DNA of 60,000 nucleotides from Chrysomallon squamiferum (Eukaryota; Mollusca; Gastropoda; Neomphalida; Peltospiridae): NCBI GenBank assembly GCA_012295275.1, contig CM022671.1, positions 26,967,822 to 27,027,821 of the forward strand, read 5' to 3'. Shown piece by piece: positions 1 to 13,752 of this stretch (position 1 is its first letter; each line of letters starts with the position of its first letter). The notes under the pieces were generated by a model. It saw only the letters and a program-made list of their open reading frames with translations, ran no database searches and was not told where the DNA came from. The position numbers and the translations under genes were made by a program.

Positions 1-1556
1 GGTCCACACGTACAACGCCTTGGACGGAGAACCTCAAGAACATGCAGGAAGCATACAGGAAGCATACAGGAAGCATGCAGGCCAAGCAGGACTCTAGGAT
101 CACAAAACTCATTAAGATTAGAAGCACCAAGAATAAGAACAACCACGTACGACCAAAGATATTTTAATTATGCTGCGCCAACTCTGTGACACACAAACTC
201 ACTGCCAAGTAACATCAGGGAAGCTGAAACAACAGCTACATTCAAAGCATTATTAAAGAATCATTTCTTTGGAATCCACTTTCTGGTTGTATTTACATTT
301 TATTTCTCGAATTTTAAAATGTTCAATATACTCATTTATTTCTACCTCCATTTTACATTCGTTTTGTTATTTTTATATCCATGTCTTCAAGTAACTTACT
401 TTATTATTTTACATTGTAAAGCATCGTTTAAACGATTTAATGTGGAAACGGTGCTACATAAAAAGGGTATGTTAATAACAATAAATGAAGAAAAGGTTTT
501 CTTGCCATACAAGTGAAAGCAAATTTTTCTTATCCTAAAAAACTGAAAGAGAACCGTTTTAAACTCATTTTTATGGCTGCGTTTGTGATGTTTGGACTAT
601 GATAAAAACCAAGAGAAGCGAGTTGTTTTGATTAACAACTGTTTGACTGTTCAGTTATAGCTGAGACGTATTGTGTGAAATGGAAATGGAAGCGTAAACA
701 GAAGGTAAACAGAATTTGATCTCAAGATTCCACAAACAGACAAGATGCTGGTATGAATTTCTAGATCATTATTGCTATTCTGTGCTTGTCATATTAAAAA
801 AAAAAAAAATTATTACGTCATGCTACATTGTTCATTTTTTGGTTTTTGTTTTCTGTACAATTATGTATGAAGCTTAGCCACTGGGGCATTCAGGTAATCA
901 AAATTAAAGTAAGTATTGGATTCGTTAAATTATCTGATTTTAATCATTTTCAATAAAACATTATACACGTCATTGCTGCTGTTGTCGTTCTTACGCACCG
1001 TGTATACATTTTTAAAGAAATGGCCCGTCAAGAAAGCTCTGGCGATGTTGGTGGTTTTTGAGTTTTTTTATGTCAGATGAATAACAGAATACGCTTACAC
1101 TGACATAACTCAGATCAGTAATATTTAAATAACATTTAAAAGATTTATTCAGCGAAAACCTCTTTATTTTTATTTTTTTTTATTTTTTTCAAATTATCTG
1201 ACTGGCGTAAACCGGTTTTTTGTTAACATCCCAGTTTGCAATGCGCCGTGCCATTTTGTTTCCCTAGTTCGTGGCTGTTAATACTGCAAAAGCTATAGAT
1301 ATGTGTTCCAAATTCGAAAAGATTAATTTCACTATTCACATGTATCTCATTAATAATTAGCCAGTTACTAAAACTGTGCTAATATTTGGTTCAAACGAAA
1401 ACGTATTTTAGTCTAATATAACATACTTACACTCGGCTTCAGATGTTTTTAAGAAGCCACGTGACATGTTGGATTTTTGTTTAGCGTGTTGGCAGTATGC
1501 TGAAATGATGGTCGTAAGTAGGGGACAGTCTATAATAAAAACACTTATATTTCCAG
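1..1556. other. Region with no clear gene; possible coding end at its left edge
   Basis: Positions 3 to about 167 are open on the plus strand and rich in Lys, Arg and Gln. Near 50-85 is a short direct repeat (AAGCATACAGG three times). This could be the end of an exon but has no recognisable domain. The rest is AT-rich with short homopolymers and no convincing exon. It may be an intron of the gene whose last exons lie at 1557-2447. Confidence 0.35.
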
Positions 1557-1902
1557 GTCAACAAGAAATTCACAGTTAACATCGATGACTCTAAAAGAAA
1601 ATGAAGAACTTAAAAAGAAGTAAGTATAGTATGAATTTTTAAGTCATCACACAAGTAATATAATTACTTTCACATTAAATCAAAAAAAAAAAAAAAATTA
1701 AATGACTTTATACGCATTGGTTACATATGGGTTTTTACGATGGAAATATAATTAGATTATTCTAATAAAATTCTGTCAGTGCACATTTCATGTTATGCGT
1801 GCGATTTAATTAAATTTAGGATTAAATAATAATGAATCTTCAAATATAAACAAATGTCGAGTTAACATATACGGATGGATGTGTGACTTACTATTGTTGT
1901 TG

Positions 1903-1940
<38 letters not shown>

Positions 1941-2447
1941 ACTATTATTATTATCTATTTTTTAAAGTTATATTCTTATATGCTTTAGGGTATTATATCT
2001 TGTAAACAATCGTTCCGCCTTGTCCGCGGTTTTGACCAATCCCTGTTCACAGATAATTTTTTTAAATTACAGCAGACTGCTAGAATAGAGTAGTCAGTAT
2101 GATTCACATGAGTTTTAATGTTTTTAGTAATACCTACAGGAGGGATTCCAAGTTTACTAAAGATAGGGTCAAAAATATTTTACTCTCCTAAGTAAATAAA
2201 CTCATGGAAAAGACATGTCGCACGACAACATTTTTGATGAGGTTGCAAATTCTGACTCGTTAACATGTTTTAATATGTCTTCTTAATATGACTGCATTAA
2301 CCTTACGTCCGAAATTGTTTCTTGGAAAATTTCGGAGAGTAGAGGAAAAGTTCAGAATAACGTTTCTCATTTTATTCGTTACATTGCAGGCTAACCACAG
2401 TGCTGAACGAAATGACGACTGAAGTCATGAAGTTAGAGACAAGCTGA
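1557..2447 (+). CDS. C-terminal two exons of a coiled-coil (bZIP-like?) protein
   Basis: Two exons fit by splice signals and phase. Exon A is 1557-1619 (acceptor TTCCAG, donor GTAAGT, phase 2 at both ends). Exon B is 2390-2447 (acceptor ATTGCAG, stop TGA at 2445). The join restores a Lys codon and gives a C-terminus of about 38 residues. It has heptad-like spacing (ENEELKKKL, then VLNEMTTEVMKLETS and stop), with Leu/Val/Met/Asn at most a and d positions. That resembles the leucine zipper of C/EBP- or other bZIP-type factors, but no basic region is seen here. The upstream exons are probably outside the window, so a bZIP factor is only one option; any coiled-coil protein would fit. Possible AATAAA signals follow near 2828. 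Confidence 0.5.
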
Positions 2448-3324
2448 GCGTATTTTTCTGAGATGTACAGTGATATAGTCTGGACATAATGTAATGACAC
2501 TGTGAAAAATCACTGAAGATTTTTAAATTGTGTGTTCCTTTCTAACTGTCTTGTCGTTTGGGACTGCATACATGTATTTTGTTTAATTACTTATTCACAT
2601 AACAACTGTTAATTATTCTCACAAATACAGCATTGATTGCAATTGTAAAATTATGTCCATCAGGTACATTTCGTTATTTGTTCGTCAAGAAATGTCAGTA
2701 GCTAAACCGTCTTAACTGGTAACTGTAGAATTCTTAAGCGTAACGTCCATACACGTGTCCAGTGTATTTCTCTATCACTAGTGCTAAAATTTATTTTATT
2801 TTTAATATTTCTATTTTCATATTAATTAATAAATATTTCGTTATAGTCTACTCTACATGTGAACGATGAGACAAAATGGACAGGGGAACCCACCAACCAG
2901 CACATGATCTGTGTTACAACGTGCAAGTTATGACACACACCCTTTTTTTTTCATTTTTTTTTCTGTGTCGCAATTTCATACACACAGACAGTGATGTATT
3001 CATTATTATGATTTTACTTTACAGCGTTTCTCGTTGGTTCAAATGTACTGAGTGATTATCATAATCGAGGTAAAAGCAATAAAACAAAAGTTATCAAGAC
3101 ACATCACATTAAACTGTCGCGACCAATATGTCTGATTATGTTACGTTTATATCTTTATACAATAATTTATTAGCTCTGTTACATTATTAGCATATTATTT
3201 ATTATTATTATTATGATTATCAGCCTCAAAATGTCATTTTGGAATGAAATATCTGGGTTGTTTTATTGGGCAAATTTCATTCCGAAAATGACAATTTAAA
3301 TTTTTTTTTTTTTTTTTTTTTTTA

Positions 3325-3355
<31 letters not shown>

Positions 3356-4807
3356 TATTTTAAAAATATAAAATATCTCTATTCCGATAGAAACGATATG
3401 CAATGAAATAATTCGTTTATGTCTACGGTTACCGTTTGAAGTCTTCCGATATCTTGCGATTAATGACATAACTGACTTCAAAGACATCAGTTTATGACTC
3501 TTTTCAAAAAGAGCCTAGTTACAACCATAGCAACTACAATGTTAATGTTCTTTTTTTCTTTCCTCCCCTTCCCACATACATACATGCATACATACACACA
3601 TATATATAAATATATATAAATATATGGATATATATGTATATATATATATATGAGTTGTCTATATTCAGAATAAAGAGCAGTAAATATACAATGCATGCAA
3701 ATATATACAATTTTTACTTATAGTGTGATATATCCCATAGTCAAAACATTTCTTTATCTTGATTTCAAATCACTGTAGTTAAAAAACATCAAAAGATAAA
3801 AAGCATGAAGTAGAATGCATTTAAAACATCAGCACGTCAGCTTAAAAAAAAAAAAATAACAATGACAATCTTTCAAGATCCGATAATAATGCCAGAGCTG
3901 GCGAAAGTGATGTGGTGTACAAAAAAACAACCCCAAAAAAGCAATATATGCAAAAGCTCTCTAACGCATAGACGGTGTCTGCGTGAAACTTTGCATCTGG
4001 TTCGTTACAACAACGTGCTCCTTACAGTAACATGCTTGGGTTGTTCGCGTCTGAATCACACCCATAGCGTGCTTGTGATGCTGGGATGTAATTTGTGGCA
4101 CACCTGTCGTGATTTTTCATCACTCTGGATGTGTGACAAGCCGGCTAGCTCGTATCTGTACTCGAGCTGCACGTGCAATTGCAGTTATTCACTAGGCACG
4201 TGCGTTTTTTTTTTTTTCTGTTTTTTTTTTTTTTTTTTTTTTTTAACTATTTCGCGTATTTTTACATACCGTAACGTTTGGGCCGTCTTGCTTTACTCTG
4301 ATTCGGTTTCAGTTTGTTGTACATTATTATTTATTTATTATTTTAATTTCTTTTGGATATAGTTATTTCTCTACAAACAAACAAACAAAAACCAAATAAA
4401 AAATAAAAATAAAGAAATAAAGAAAATTAAAAAAAAAGAAAGAAAGCAAGAAAGAAATATAACAGCAACAACAAAAAATAAATACGAGGGATCAGGAATA
4501 TTATTACTTTAACAAATTATCAAAGGTAATAGTACCGCATTCCTGTACTTTCTTTTTTTTTTTTTTTTTTTTTTTTTTTGACAGGTTATATTTATTACTA
4601 TCTGCGACAGCTTCAAGGGGAGGAAAGAGTACAAGAGAGAAAAATCAGAGAGAGTGAGAGAGGCTAGAAAGAACGAGAGACAAGCAGAGGGTCAGACAAA
4701 AAAATCAGATTAACTGACAATTTTAATGTATTGAGTAATCTTTCAGAAATAAAACAAATAAATACATCTTAAAACTTGTTTACAATATCCTATTAAATAC
4801 ACAAACA
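2448..4807. other. Noncoding, microsatellite-rich spacer
   Basis: Contains poly-T/(GT)n/(TA)n tracts at 3301-3355 and 3600-3650, poly-T at 4207-4245 and 4551-4579, and (GAAA)-like runs near 4380-4460. A repeat copy at about 3340-3530 is described separately. An open stretch on the plus strand at 3862-4362 ends in a poly-Phe run and shows no domain. I see no supported gene. Confidence 0.6.
3340..3532 (-). mobile_element. MITE-like repeat, copy 1 (partial)
   Basis: Shares its core with 5457-5708 and 17136-17372: the segments CTATTCCGATAGAAACGATA and ACATAACTGACTTCAAAGAC, then a terminal block resembling CTAGTTAC..CCAT. The other copies end in CATGGCCGTAACTA or its complement, so this is probably a partial copy of a short DNA-transposon-like family. 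No coding capacity is seen. Confidence 0.5.
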
Positions 4808-5205
4808 TGTAGTTCTGACGACAGTTTGCCCTGTAATTCTAGAATATTGTTTGTCCGTGTGTAGTTCTAAAATATTGTTTGGCGATAGTGTATTCCTGTA
4901 ATTCAAGAATAGTGTATGTCCATGGTTTAAACTGTAGTTGTAGAATAATGTCTGTCTACACTTTACTTTGGAATTCTAAAATGTCGCTTGTTTATAGTTT
5001 ACCTTGTTATTCTACAATGCCGCTTATCTACGATTTGCCCTGTAATTCTAGATTATTGTCTCTCTAGAGCTGAATCTGGAATTCTAGAATATCGTTTGTT
5101 TATAGTTTACCTTTGTATTCTAGTATATTCTTGATCTATCGTTTGACTTGTAATTCTAGAATATTGTTCATTTATAGTTTGCCCGGTAATGCTAGAATAG
5201 TGTGG
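4808..5205 (+). repeat. Minisatellite, about 36-bp unit
   Basis: About 11 diverged units carry the core GTAATTCTAGAATATTGTTT followed by a GTCTATAGTTTACCCT-like stretch. The array appears to resume after 5411, so the hairpin at 5283-5410 probably inserted into it. A short related array lies at about 16970-17085 in the duplicated segment. Confidence 0.75.
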
Positions 5206-5282
5206 GTTTTTGTGGGTTTTTGTGTGGTTTTATTTGGTTATATATGAGTGTGTGTGTATGTATGTGTATATGTATGTATGTG

Positions 5283-5410
5283 TCAAATCTGTAAAAAAAA
5301 AAATAATAATAAAAAAAAATATAAATAATTATCGAAAATTATTTAATAATAAATCTCTTTTCGATAATTATTTTTTTTATTATTATTATTTTTTTTTTTT
5401 ACAGATTTGA
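5283..5410. repeat. Long inverted repeat (fold-back hairpin)
   Basis: The left arm 5283-5338 begins TCAAATCTGTAAAAA and ends AATTATCGAAAA. The right arm 5358-5410 is its near-exact reverse complement, starting TTTTCGATAATT and ending ACAGATTTGA. Arms are about 54 bp around a loop of roughly 19 nt. It sits inside the 36-bp minisatellite and looks like a tiny fold-back/MITE-like insertion. A 10-bp terminal inverted repeat is clear; no target duplication is. Confidence 0.75.
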
Positions 5411-5456
5411 CGTCTAATTGTAGACACTGTTTGTCTACAATGTACACAGACGTGGC

Positions 5457-5708
5457 AGTTGAGGCATATGAGGAAAATGCCTCTTACCGAAACAGACGAC
5501 TTTTTATTGTATTTTATATACAAAGATTTCATTTTTAAAATATATAAAATATAAATCTCTATTCCGATAGAAACGATATCCGCTGAATGAAATTGTTTAT
5601 GTCTACGGTTACCATCTGAAGTCTACCGACATCGTTGCGATGAAAGACATAACGACTTCGAGGACATTATTTTTGCCTTAATTTTAAAAAAGTCTAGATA
5701 CGGCCATG
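5457..5708 (+). mobile_element. MITE-like repeat, copy 2 (upstream of CAP gene)
   Basis: Begins near GTTGAGGCATATGAGG and ends TCTAGATACGGCCATG. The interior matches 17136-17372 and 3340-3532. The right end is the complement of the CATGGCCGTAACTAGAC end at 6627. No ORF is present. It lies about 240 bp upstream of the CAP start codon, so it may contribute promoter sequence. Confidence 0.55.
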
Positions 5709-5759
5709 TACCTCCTGTACTTTCATACTTCACCACACCTTTTTCCATTCCAAATTTCA

Positions 5760-5804
5760 AACAGTTTATGCAAATGCACAAACAATAAACCATATGTATG
5801 TATC

Positions 5805-5841
<37 letters not shown>

Positions 5842-5951
5842 TATTTTTAAATTGTTTTTGAAATAAATGCGTAATAAATAATCCTGCCTGATTCTGTATA
5901 ATTTTACCAGTTCGTGTTTTTCGTAAACTTTAACATAAATCTGATACAGAA
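5760..5951 (+). promoter_or_regulatory. Probable promoter/5' UTR region of the CAP gene
   Basis: An octamer-like ATGCAAAT lies near 5768. It is conserved in the decayed duplicate (about 17457). Downstream is a (TA)n tract at 5811-5839, then AT-rich sequence up to the ATG at 5952. Conservation between the two copies covers both sides of exon 1. The promoter assignment is inference from position. Confidence 0.3.
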
Positions 5952-7121
5952 ATGTTGTTTCACTTTCTTACTGTTGCCTTTCTTTTCGTTGGTAGAGGTA
6001 AGATACTAAACTAATATATGTGTATATGGATGCATGTATTTGTGTATATATGTATATATGTTTGTATGTATGTATGTATGTATGTGTATGTGTGAATGTA
6101 TGTGCGTTTGTATGTGTATGTGTGTGTGTATATGTATGTAGAGAAATGCAACATTAAGGTATTTAACTTTCAGGAAATATTATAATAAAAAGGTTAACCG
6201 ACTATTGCTTCAATATTGTTGAAACAAAATCAGAATAAATCTCTATTTTCCAGAAACTCAATATTTTTATAAAACATTTTACACTGAAACATTCAAATTG
6301 TTTCATCAGCGTATAAACTGCTTTTCAGTGCATTTTCTCTGCCATGTGTTTTTTGTGGGTACGTAAAGTTCTCGCTTTTTAAAATAATTCATCTTTCTTG
6401 AATCGTCCTCTTAACAATTTCAACCGAACGCAAATCTGTGAATCGTAATGCAAATCAGCGGAAATCTGCGAGAAATCCTAGAAGTTTAATAACTAGAAGT
6501 TTAATAACTAGAAGTTTAACCAACTGTTGCTACATTACTTTGAAATTTGAGAGGCGTCTGTGTCTCTCAGCGAAATTTGGCTTAAGACGAGAGAAACAAC
6601 GAAATGATTAGAAGATTATGGATATGCATGGCCGTAACTAGACTCTTTTTGCAATTAGATAAAAAATAAATAAATTAATTAATTAATTAATTAATCGCCA
6701 AGAGGAGCGGGGTAAACAATTGAGTGCTATCGTGATGTTAAATGACAATATACATTGATTCAGGACAAGAAACCGGGCAAAGACTGAAACGCGTGAAAAC
6801 GATGCCTTAAATCATCAAGAAAAAGAAAGAAAAAAAAGAAATAGTCAATTTGTGTATGTAATAGGTTATTGCCTCAATGTAGTTACGGCCATGCCATGTA
6901 CGTTCAGGAATACAATTGAAACATTTCAAACCTTTACAACTACGGCGACGTAGCGTATGACGTTTCATAGTTAGTTAGAAGATGATATGAGACATTTAAA
7001 TTTCGCAAGATGACTTACAAACAGTTCAAAGTCAGTCTGTGAAAACAACGAAGTAATTATAAAACAATAAAGCAAAATTTACATAGGACCTATTCACTGA
7101 CTTTATTTTTCAATTAAACCC

Positions 7122-7186
<65 letters not shown>

Positions 7187-8122
7187 GATTATTATTATTA
7201 TTATTATTGATATATATATAGGTATTGATAAATTTACAGTTTAATTACTAGCAGTCTTTCAACTTTCGTCATGACATGCTGAGACATTCTGAAATTGCGA
7301 GACTTTTGTGAATAAAACTACTTTGTGTCTGCGTTATGAATATATCGGTCTTGCTTCAAACATAATATTTATCGCAGTAACATTAACTGCAGAATAATAT
7401 AGACTTGCCTAGTCTTTACAGTATAACAGCTTAAATGATATTATCATCATCATTATCGTCATCAAAATCATCATTATAATTTTTACTATTATTGTTGGTG
7501 GTAGTGTTGTTATTGTTACTATTATTATTATTACCTTTATTGTTATTTTTACATTGCTGTTATCATTGTTGTTATTGCTGCTGTTGATATGTTGTTGCCG
7601 CTGTTGTCATTATTATTATTTGCTGCTGCTGTTCTTGCTACTTTCGTTGCTTTGTTTATGTTTTTGTTTTAAGCTAAGTTGGTCAAAAAAAATTAAATGT
7701 ATTTTAATGCGTACGAATCAGATATTTTATTAACTGGATGATGGTGACGTTACTTCAAATAAATTAATTGCTACCAATTTTCATTTTCTTTCCTTATCTC
7801 TTCTTATTCACTTTTTCCTTTCTCCACTTTGTTAATTAATTAATTATTAGTATTTTATTTTTATTATTTTTGTTTTTATTTAATTTATTATTTTTCCTTA
7901 TCTCAACAGAGCCGAAGGAGACGTCAAGTAAGCTGAGATACGACGTAAGTGACATTACATTAACGTTCATTTTAGTGTTTCAGTGTGCTTTCTTTCACCA
8001 TCGGTTCACACACGCACATGTACACGTAAGAATACACGCTGGCACACAAATGCACGTTTACAAAATGATGTTAAAATAAAAGAAAATTCCAGCAATATTC
8101 TCAAAAGCTCGTTATTTGTTAT

Positions 8123-8158
<36 letters not shown>

Positions 8159-9083
8159 TCATTCATTCATAAATAAATAAAAATAACTCTTTATTACTAC
8201 CATCATTGCTCTACTACTACTGCTACTATCATTACCATCACTACTACTAGTATTACCACTACTACAACTATTATTACTACTGCTTCTGTTATTACTACTA
8301 CCACTACCACCACCACCACCACCACCACCACTACTACCTTTACTATCACTACTAATATTATTTTTTACTACCACTACTACCATTACTACTAATATTATTT
8401 TTTACTATTACTACTACTACTACTGTTACTACTTGTTCATTTTGTAGATTTTGAACTGTCCAGCTGAGTATGTACACCAGTACTTTAAACACACGATGTG
8501 CCTTGTTGACGTGGGACTGACCGTTCATATCCGACAATCAGCCAAGGAAGCAATCGTCCACAGACACAACGTGCTACGTTTAACAGTGTCTCCTGCGGCG
8601 GCTGATATGCAGAAAATGGTAAATAATAATATTAATAATAATAATAATAATAATAACAATAACAATAACAACAACAACAACAACAACAACAGCAGTAGTA
8701 GTAATAAATAACAATAATAATAATAATAATAAAATAATCATTTTAATAATAATTGTATAAATAATAATACCAATAATCATAATAATAACAACAACAACAA
8801 CAACAACAATAATAATAATAATAATAACAATAACAACAACAAGACTCTTTTCGTTTCCATGAATGAGACTGACATTATGTTAAACATTTTCTTCTCCTTT
8901 TTTTCTTTTCTTTCTTTTTCTTTCCATCTTTCGTTTTTATTTTCTTACATGATTTCTTTGTTCGTTCCTTCATTTTATTCACATATTTACGTTTATTGGT
9001 GTATTTTGTGCAACACAATGAATTTTGTTGCTGAGAACAGATAGTTAAATTAATGCATTATACTAATAATCTGCTTAGTGATA

Positions 9084-9182
<99 letters not shown>

Positions 9183-9681
9183 CACACGCACACTAACGCA
9201 CACACATAAATATTATACATATATATATATATATACATCTAATATGGGGATGCCATTATATTATAACTAACATTTTTCCCACGTTCTACTATTACTAATA
9301 TTACTATTTTATTACTACTACTACTACTGCCACTACCACCACTACAAATATTTTTGAAAACGCTAATACAACTATTATTACTACTGCTGCTAATTATAAT
9401 AATAATACCACTATTATCACTACTTTTACTAGTACCACTGTTGCTTCTACTGACTTTAATATTAATAAAATTTCTTTTACTACTTCTACCACTACTATTA
9501 CCACTACTATTAGCACTGCTATTGAAACTACCACTGTTACAGCTATCACTGCTACTACATTTAATAGAGATGACGACGATGACGTTGATGGTGATAGAAC
9601 TCTGGAATTTCTATTGGCTTAATTTAAATTTTTCTTTCTTTATCTCTATCTGTCCATCTATATTCATTTTACTTATATTTT

Positions 9682-9731
<50 letters not shown>

Positions 9732-9904
9732 TTTATTTTATTTTTTCTCTAGTTTTGGGACGATAATCTGGCCTTGTTAGCTGACAAGTGGGCAAAACAG
9801 TGCATATTAGGACATGATGCTGCGAAGGCAAGAACGAGTCCAGGTCACAGAAAACATTTGTGAAATTGTTTTTCACACGAAATTTTAATATGTATGTTTG
9901 TATG

Positions 9905-9950
<46 letters not shown>

Positions 9951-10032
9951 TGTATGTATGCGAGTATCTATGTACTATTACCATTATTATTACTTTTATT
10001 ATCATTATCATTATTATTAATATTGTGGTTAA

Positions 10033-10081
<49 letters not shown>

Positions 10082-10170
10082 CAACCAATGTTAGCTTGTA
10101 CTGAATACTTAACTTTCGGAATATTAATTACGAAGTAGAGTTGTTCTTTTTTCTTCATATTCTTCTTCTT

Positions 10171-10252
<82 letters not shown>

Positions 10253-13200
10253 TTATACTCTGTAATCTCTGTTAGCTTATAATCGATGCAGATTATATTT
10301 CAGATATGAATATTAATAGACATGTTTTACAAGTCAAGAATGTCTTATAATCAATTCTAACTCTCAGAAAAATAAAACGTAATGTTATTGTTTTTTCGGT
10401 TTTTTAATTTATTTTATTTTTTTCCCCCATCAGCACTACCAGGCATTTCCATTGGACAGAATGCAGCATTTGGCTATAAAAATTATACAACTGCCATAGA
10501 TTCTTGGTACAGCGAGAAAGCACATTTTCTCTTTGGCATCGGAAGCTATGATAGATCGCCAGTTGGTCATTATACACAGGTTACTACTGCAGTACTATTC
10601 TTTATAACATTATACACAGATCTGTACTGCAGTGATACTTTTTCTGACATCAGTACTACAGTAATACTCTTCATGAGACTAGTACTGTGGTAATACACTT
10701 TATGACATTAGTACTGTAGTAATAGACTTTATGACACTAGAAGTGTAGTAATACACTGTATGACACAAGTACTGTAGTAATACACTTTGTGACACTAGAA
10801 ATGTAGTAATAGACTTTATGACACTAGAAATGTAGTAATACACTGTATGATACTAGTACTGTAGTAATACACTTTGTGACATTAGAAATGTAGTAATACA
10901 TTGTATGACACTAGTACTGCAGTAATACACTGTTTGACACTAGTAATGTAGTACTACACTTTGGGACACTAGTACTGTAGTAATACACTTTGTGACACTA
11001 GTAATGTAGTAATACACTTTGGGACACTAGTACTGTAGTAATACACTTTGTGACACTAGTAATGTAGTAATACACTGTGTGACACTAGAAATGTAGTAAT
11101 ACACTTTGTGACACTAGTAATGTAGAAATACACTGTGTGACACTAGAAATGTAGTAATACACTGTGTGACACTAGTAATGTAGTAATACACTTTGTGACA
11201 CTAGTAATGCAGTAATACACTTTGTGACACTAGTAATGTAGTAATATACTTTATGACACTAGTAATGTAGTAATACACTGTGTGACACTAGTAATGTAGT
11301 AATACACTGTGTGACACTAGTAATGCAGTAATACACTTTATGACACTAGTAATGCAGTAATACACTGTGTGACACTAGTACTGCAGTGATATACTTTATG
11401 ACACTAGTAATGTAGTAATACACTTTGTGACACTAGTAATGTAGTAATACACTTTGTGACACTAGAAATGTAGTAATACACTTTGTGACACTAGTAATGT
11501 AGAAATACACTTTGTGACACTAGAAATGTAGTAATATACTTTGTGACACTAGTAATGTAGTAATACACTGTGTGACACTAGTAATGTAGTAATACACTTT
11601 GTGACACTAGTAATGTAGTAATACACTGTGTGACACTAGAAATGTAGTAATACACTGTGTGACACTAGAAATGTAGTAATACACTGTGTGACACTAGTAA
11701 TGTAGTAATATACTGTGTGACACTAGTAATGTAGTAATACACTGTGTGACACTAGTAATGCAGTAATACACTGTGTGACACTAGTAATGTAGTAATACAC
11801 TGTGTGACACTAGAAATGTAGTAATACACTTTGTGACACTAGAAATGTAGTAATACACTTTGTGACGGTAGTATTGCAGTAATACACTTTGTGACACTAG
11901 TAATGTAGTAATACACTTTGTGACACTAGTACTGCAGTGATATACTTTATGACACTAGTACTGCAGTAATACACTGTGTGACACTAGTACTGCAGTGATA
12001 TACTTTATGACACTAGAAATGTAGTAATACACTGTGTGACACTAGAAATGTAGTAATACACTGTGTGACACTAGAAATGTAGTAATACACTTTGTGACAC
12101 TAGTAATGTAGTAATACACTTTGTGACACTAGTACTGCAGTGATATACTTTATGACACTAGTAATGTAGTAATACACTGTGTGACACTAGTAATGTAGTA
12201 ATACACTGTGTGACACTAGTAATGTAGTAATACACTTTGTGACACTAGAAATGTAGTAATACACTTTGTGACACTAGTAATGTAGTAATACACTTTGTGA
12301 CACTAGTAATGCAGTAATACACTTTGTGACACTAGTACTGCAGTGATATACTTTATGACACTAGTATTGCAGTAATACACTGTGTGACACTAGTAATGTA
12401 GTAATACACTTTATGACACTAGTACTGCAGTAAAAAAAAAAGTTGTATTGGAATTATACTCTCCACGGAAATTGTCATAGTACTATAACACTTAAAAAAG
12501 ATTCAAAACAGTGTAAAAACGACGAAGTTATAATTCTGACTTTTAATTAGTACATTTTTAACCTTCAGTTTCGTTCATTGCTACGTTACAGATAGTGTTT
12601 GCCAAAAGCAATAAAATTGGCTGTGGGCATGCTTACTGCCCGAACTCTAGATTCAAAGATTATTTTATATGTAACTACGCCACTGGGTAGGTACATTTAT
12701 ACTATTACTGTCATTTCTGTTATTAGTGTTAATTCTACTATTACTGTTACATATATCATTAGAGTTATTTCTGTTTATTACTTTTAATTCATTGATAGCT
12801 GTTATTTCTCTTTTTACTGCTATTCTATTGTTACTAATAATTATATGATTATGGTTAGTTCTGTTATAATTACTGCTGTTCTCGTAATGACTAGTATTTT
12901 TTATTTACTATTCACTCTGTTATTTCTAAAACTATTGTTATTTCATTTATTACTATTAATTCTATTATTACTTTATTTCTATAACTCATGCTGGTTCATT
13001 TATTACTGCCAATTCAATAATTATTGTTAATTCTATTATTACTGTTTCTTCTATTATTATTGTTAATTCTATTACTAATGTTATTTCTATTGTTATTGTT
13101 ATTTCTATTATTACTGTTAATGCAGTTGTTGCTGCTTATTCTACTATTACTGTTAATCGTATTATTGCCGCTAGTTTAATTATTACTGCTATTTCTAATA

Positions 13201-13695
13201 TTACTGTTATTTGTTATCGCTGTTATTTCTATAAATAGTGTTGCATATAAATATGTCTTGCTACATTTGTAATATAATATTAGTTTTCGTGTTTGTTTTG
13301 TTTTGTTTGTTGTTGTTGTTGTTGTTATGTTTCTGTATAATTGTGTTTGAAGGTTAGACATTGGAGCATTCAGCTGATCAAAATTATATTTATATAATAA
13401 ATGAAACATAACCTGGACAAGTATGAAAAACATTACTGATTTCTGATAATTAAAATGTCATTTGTTATTTTTTCCATTTCAGTCAAGACACTGAGAGAAG
13501 GCCTTACAAACCAGGACCTCGATGTTCGTCGTGTCTGCATTTTTGCCAAAATGGTCTTTGCGGTATGTTTCGTGTTTGTGTCGTTGATTTTCTTTGAGTA
13601 TATTTTAAGGTGTTGGATGTTTCTATATTATGACTTTCAAATACGAATATTATTACTTTTAACAGGATTACTGGATCGTCAAAAAAAAATAACTT

Positions 13696-13752
<57 letters not shown>

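Larger units (their letters stand above)
6100..7905. other. CAP gene intron 1
   Basis: Holds (GTAT)n near 6030-6140, a diverged MITE-like element at 6627-6893, and a long (TTA)n tract at 7122-7208. The segment 6231-6475 is repeated at 17700-17955. No other gene is seen. Confidence 0.6.

Noticed and set aside
3-167. Open frame at the left edge as a certain exon
   Set aside because: Basic and Gln-rich but without a domain or a strong donor; mentioned only as a possibility.
3862-4362. 166-residue plus-strand open frame
   Set aside because: Ends in poly-Phe from a T-run, has no signal peptide, domain or repeat in the duplicated regions, and no splice support.
9050-9238. Arg/Glu dipeptide-repeat open frame
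   Set aside because: Translation of the (CT)n microsatellite. Equivalent Ser-Leu/Arg-Glu frames at 16244, 21807, 29686, 37785, 54651 and 56272 are also artefacts.
10640-12431. Possible CRISPR-like array
   Set aside because: The 29-bp units are contiguous without unique spacers, and the host is a eukaryote; it is a minisatellite inside an intron.
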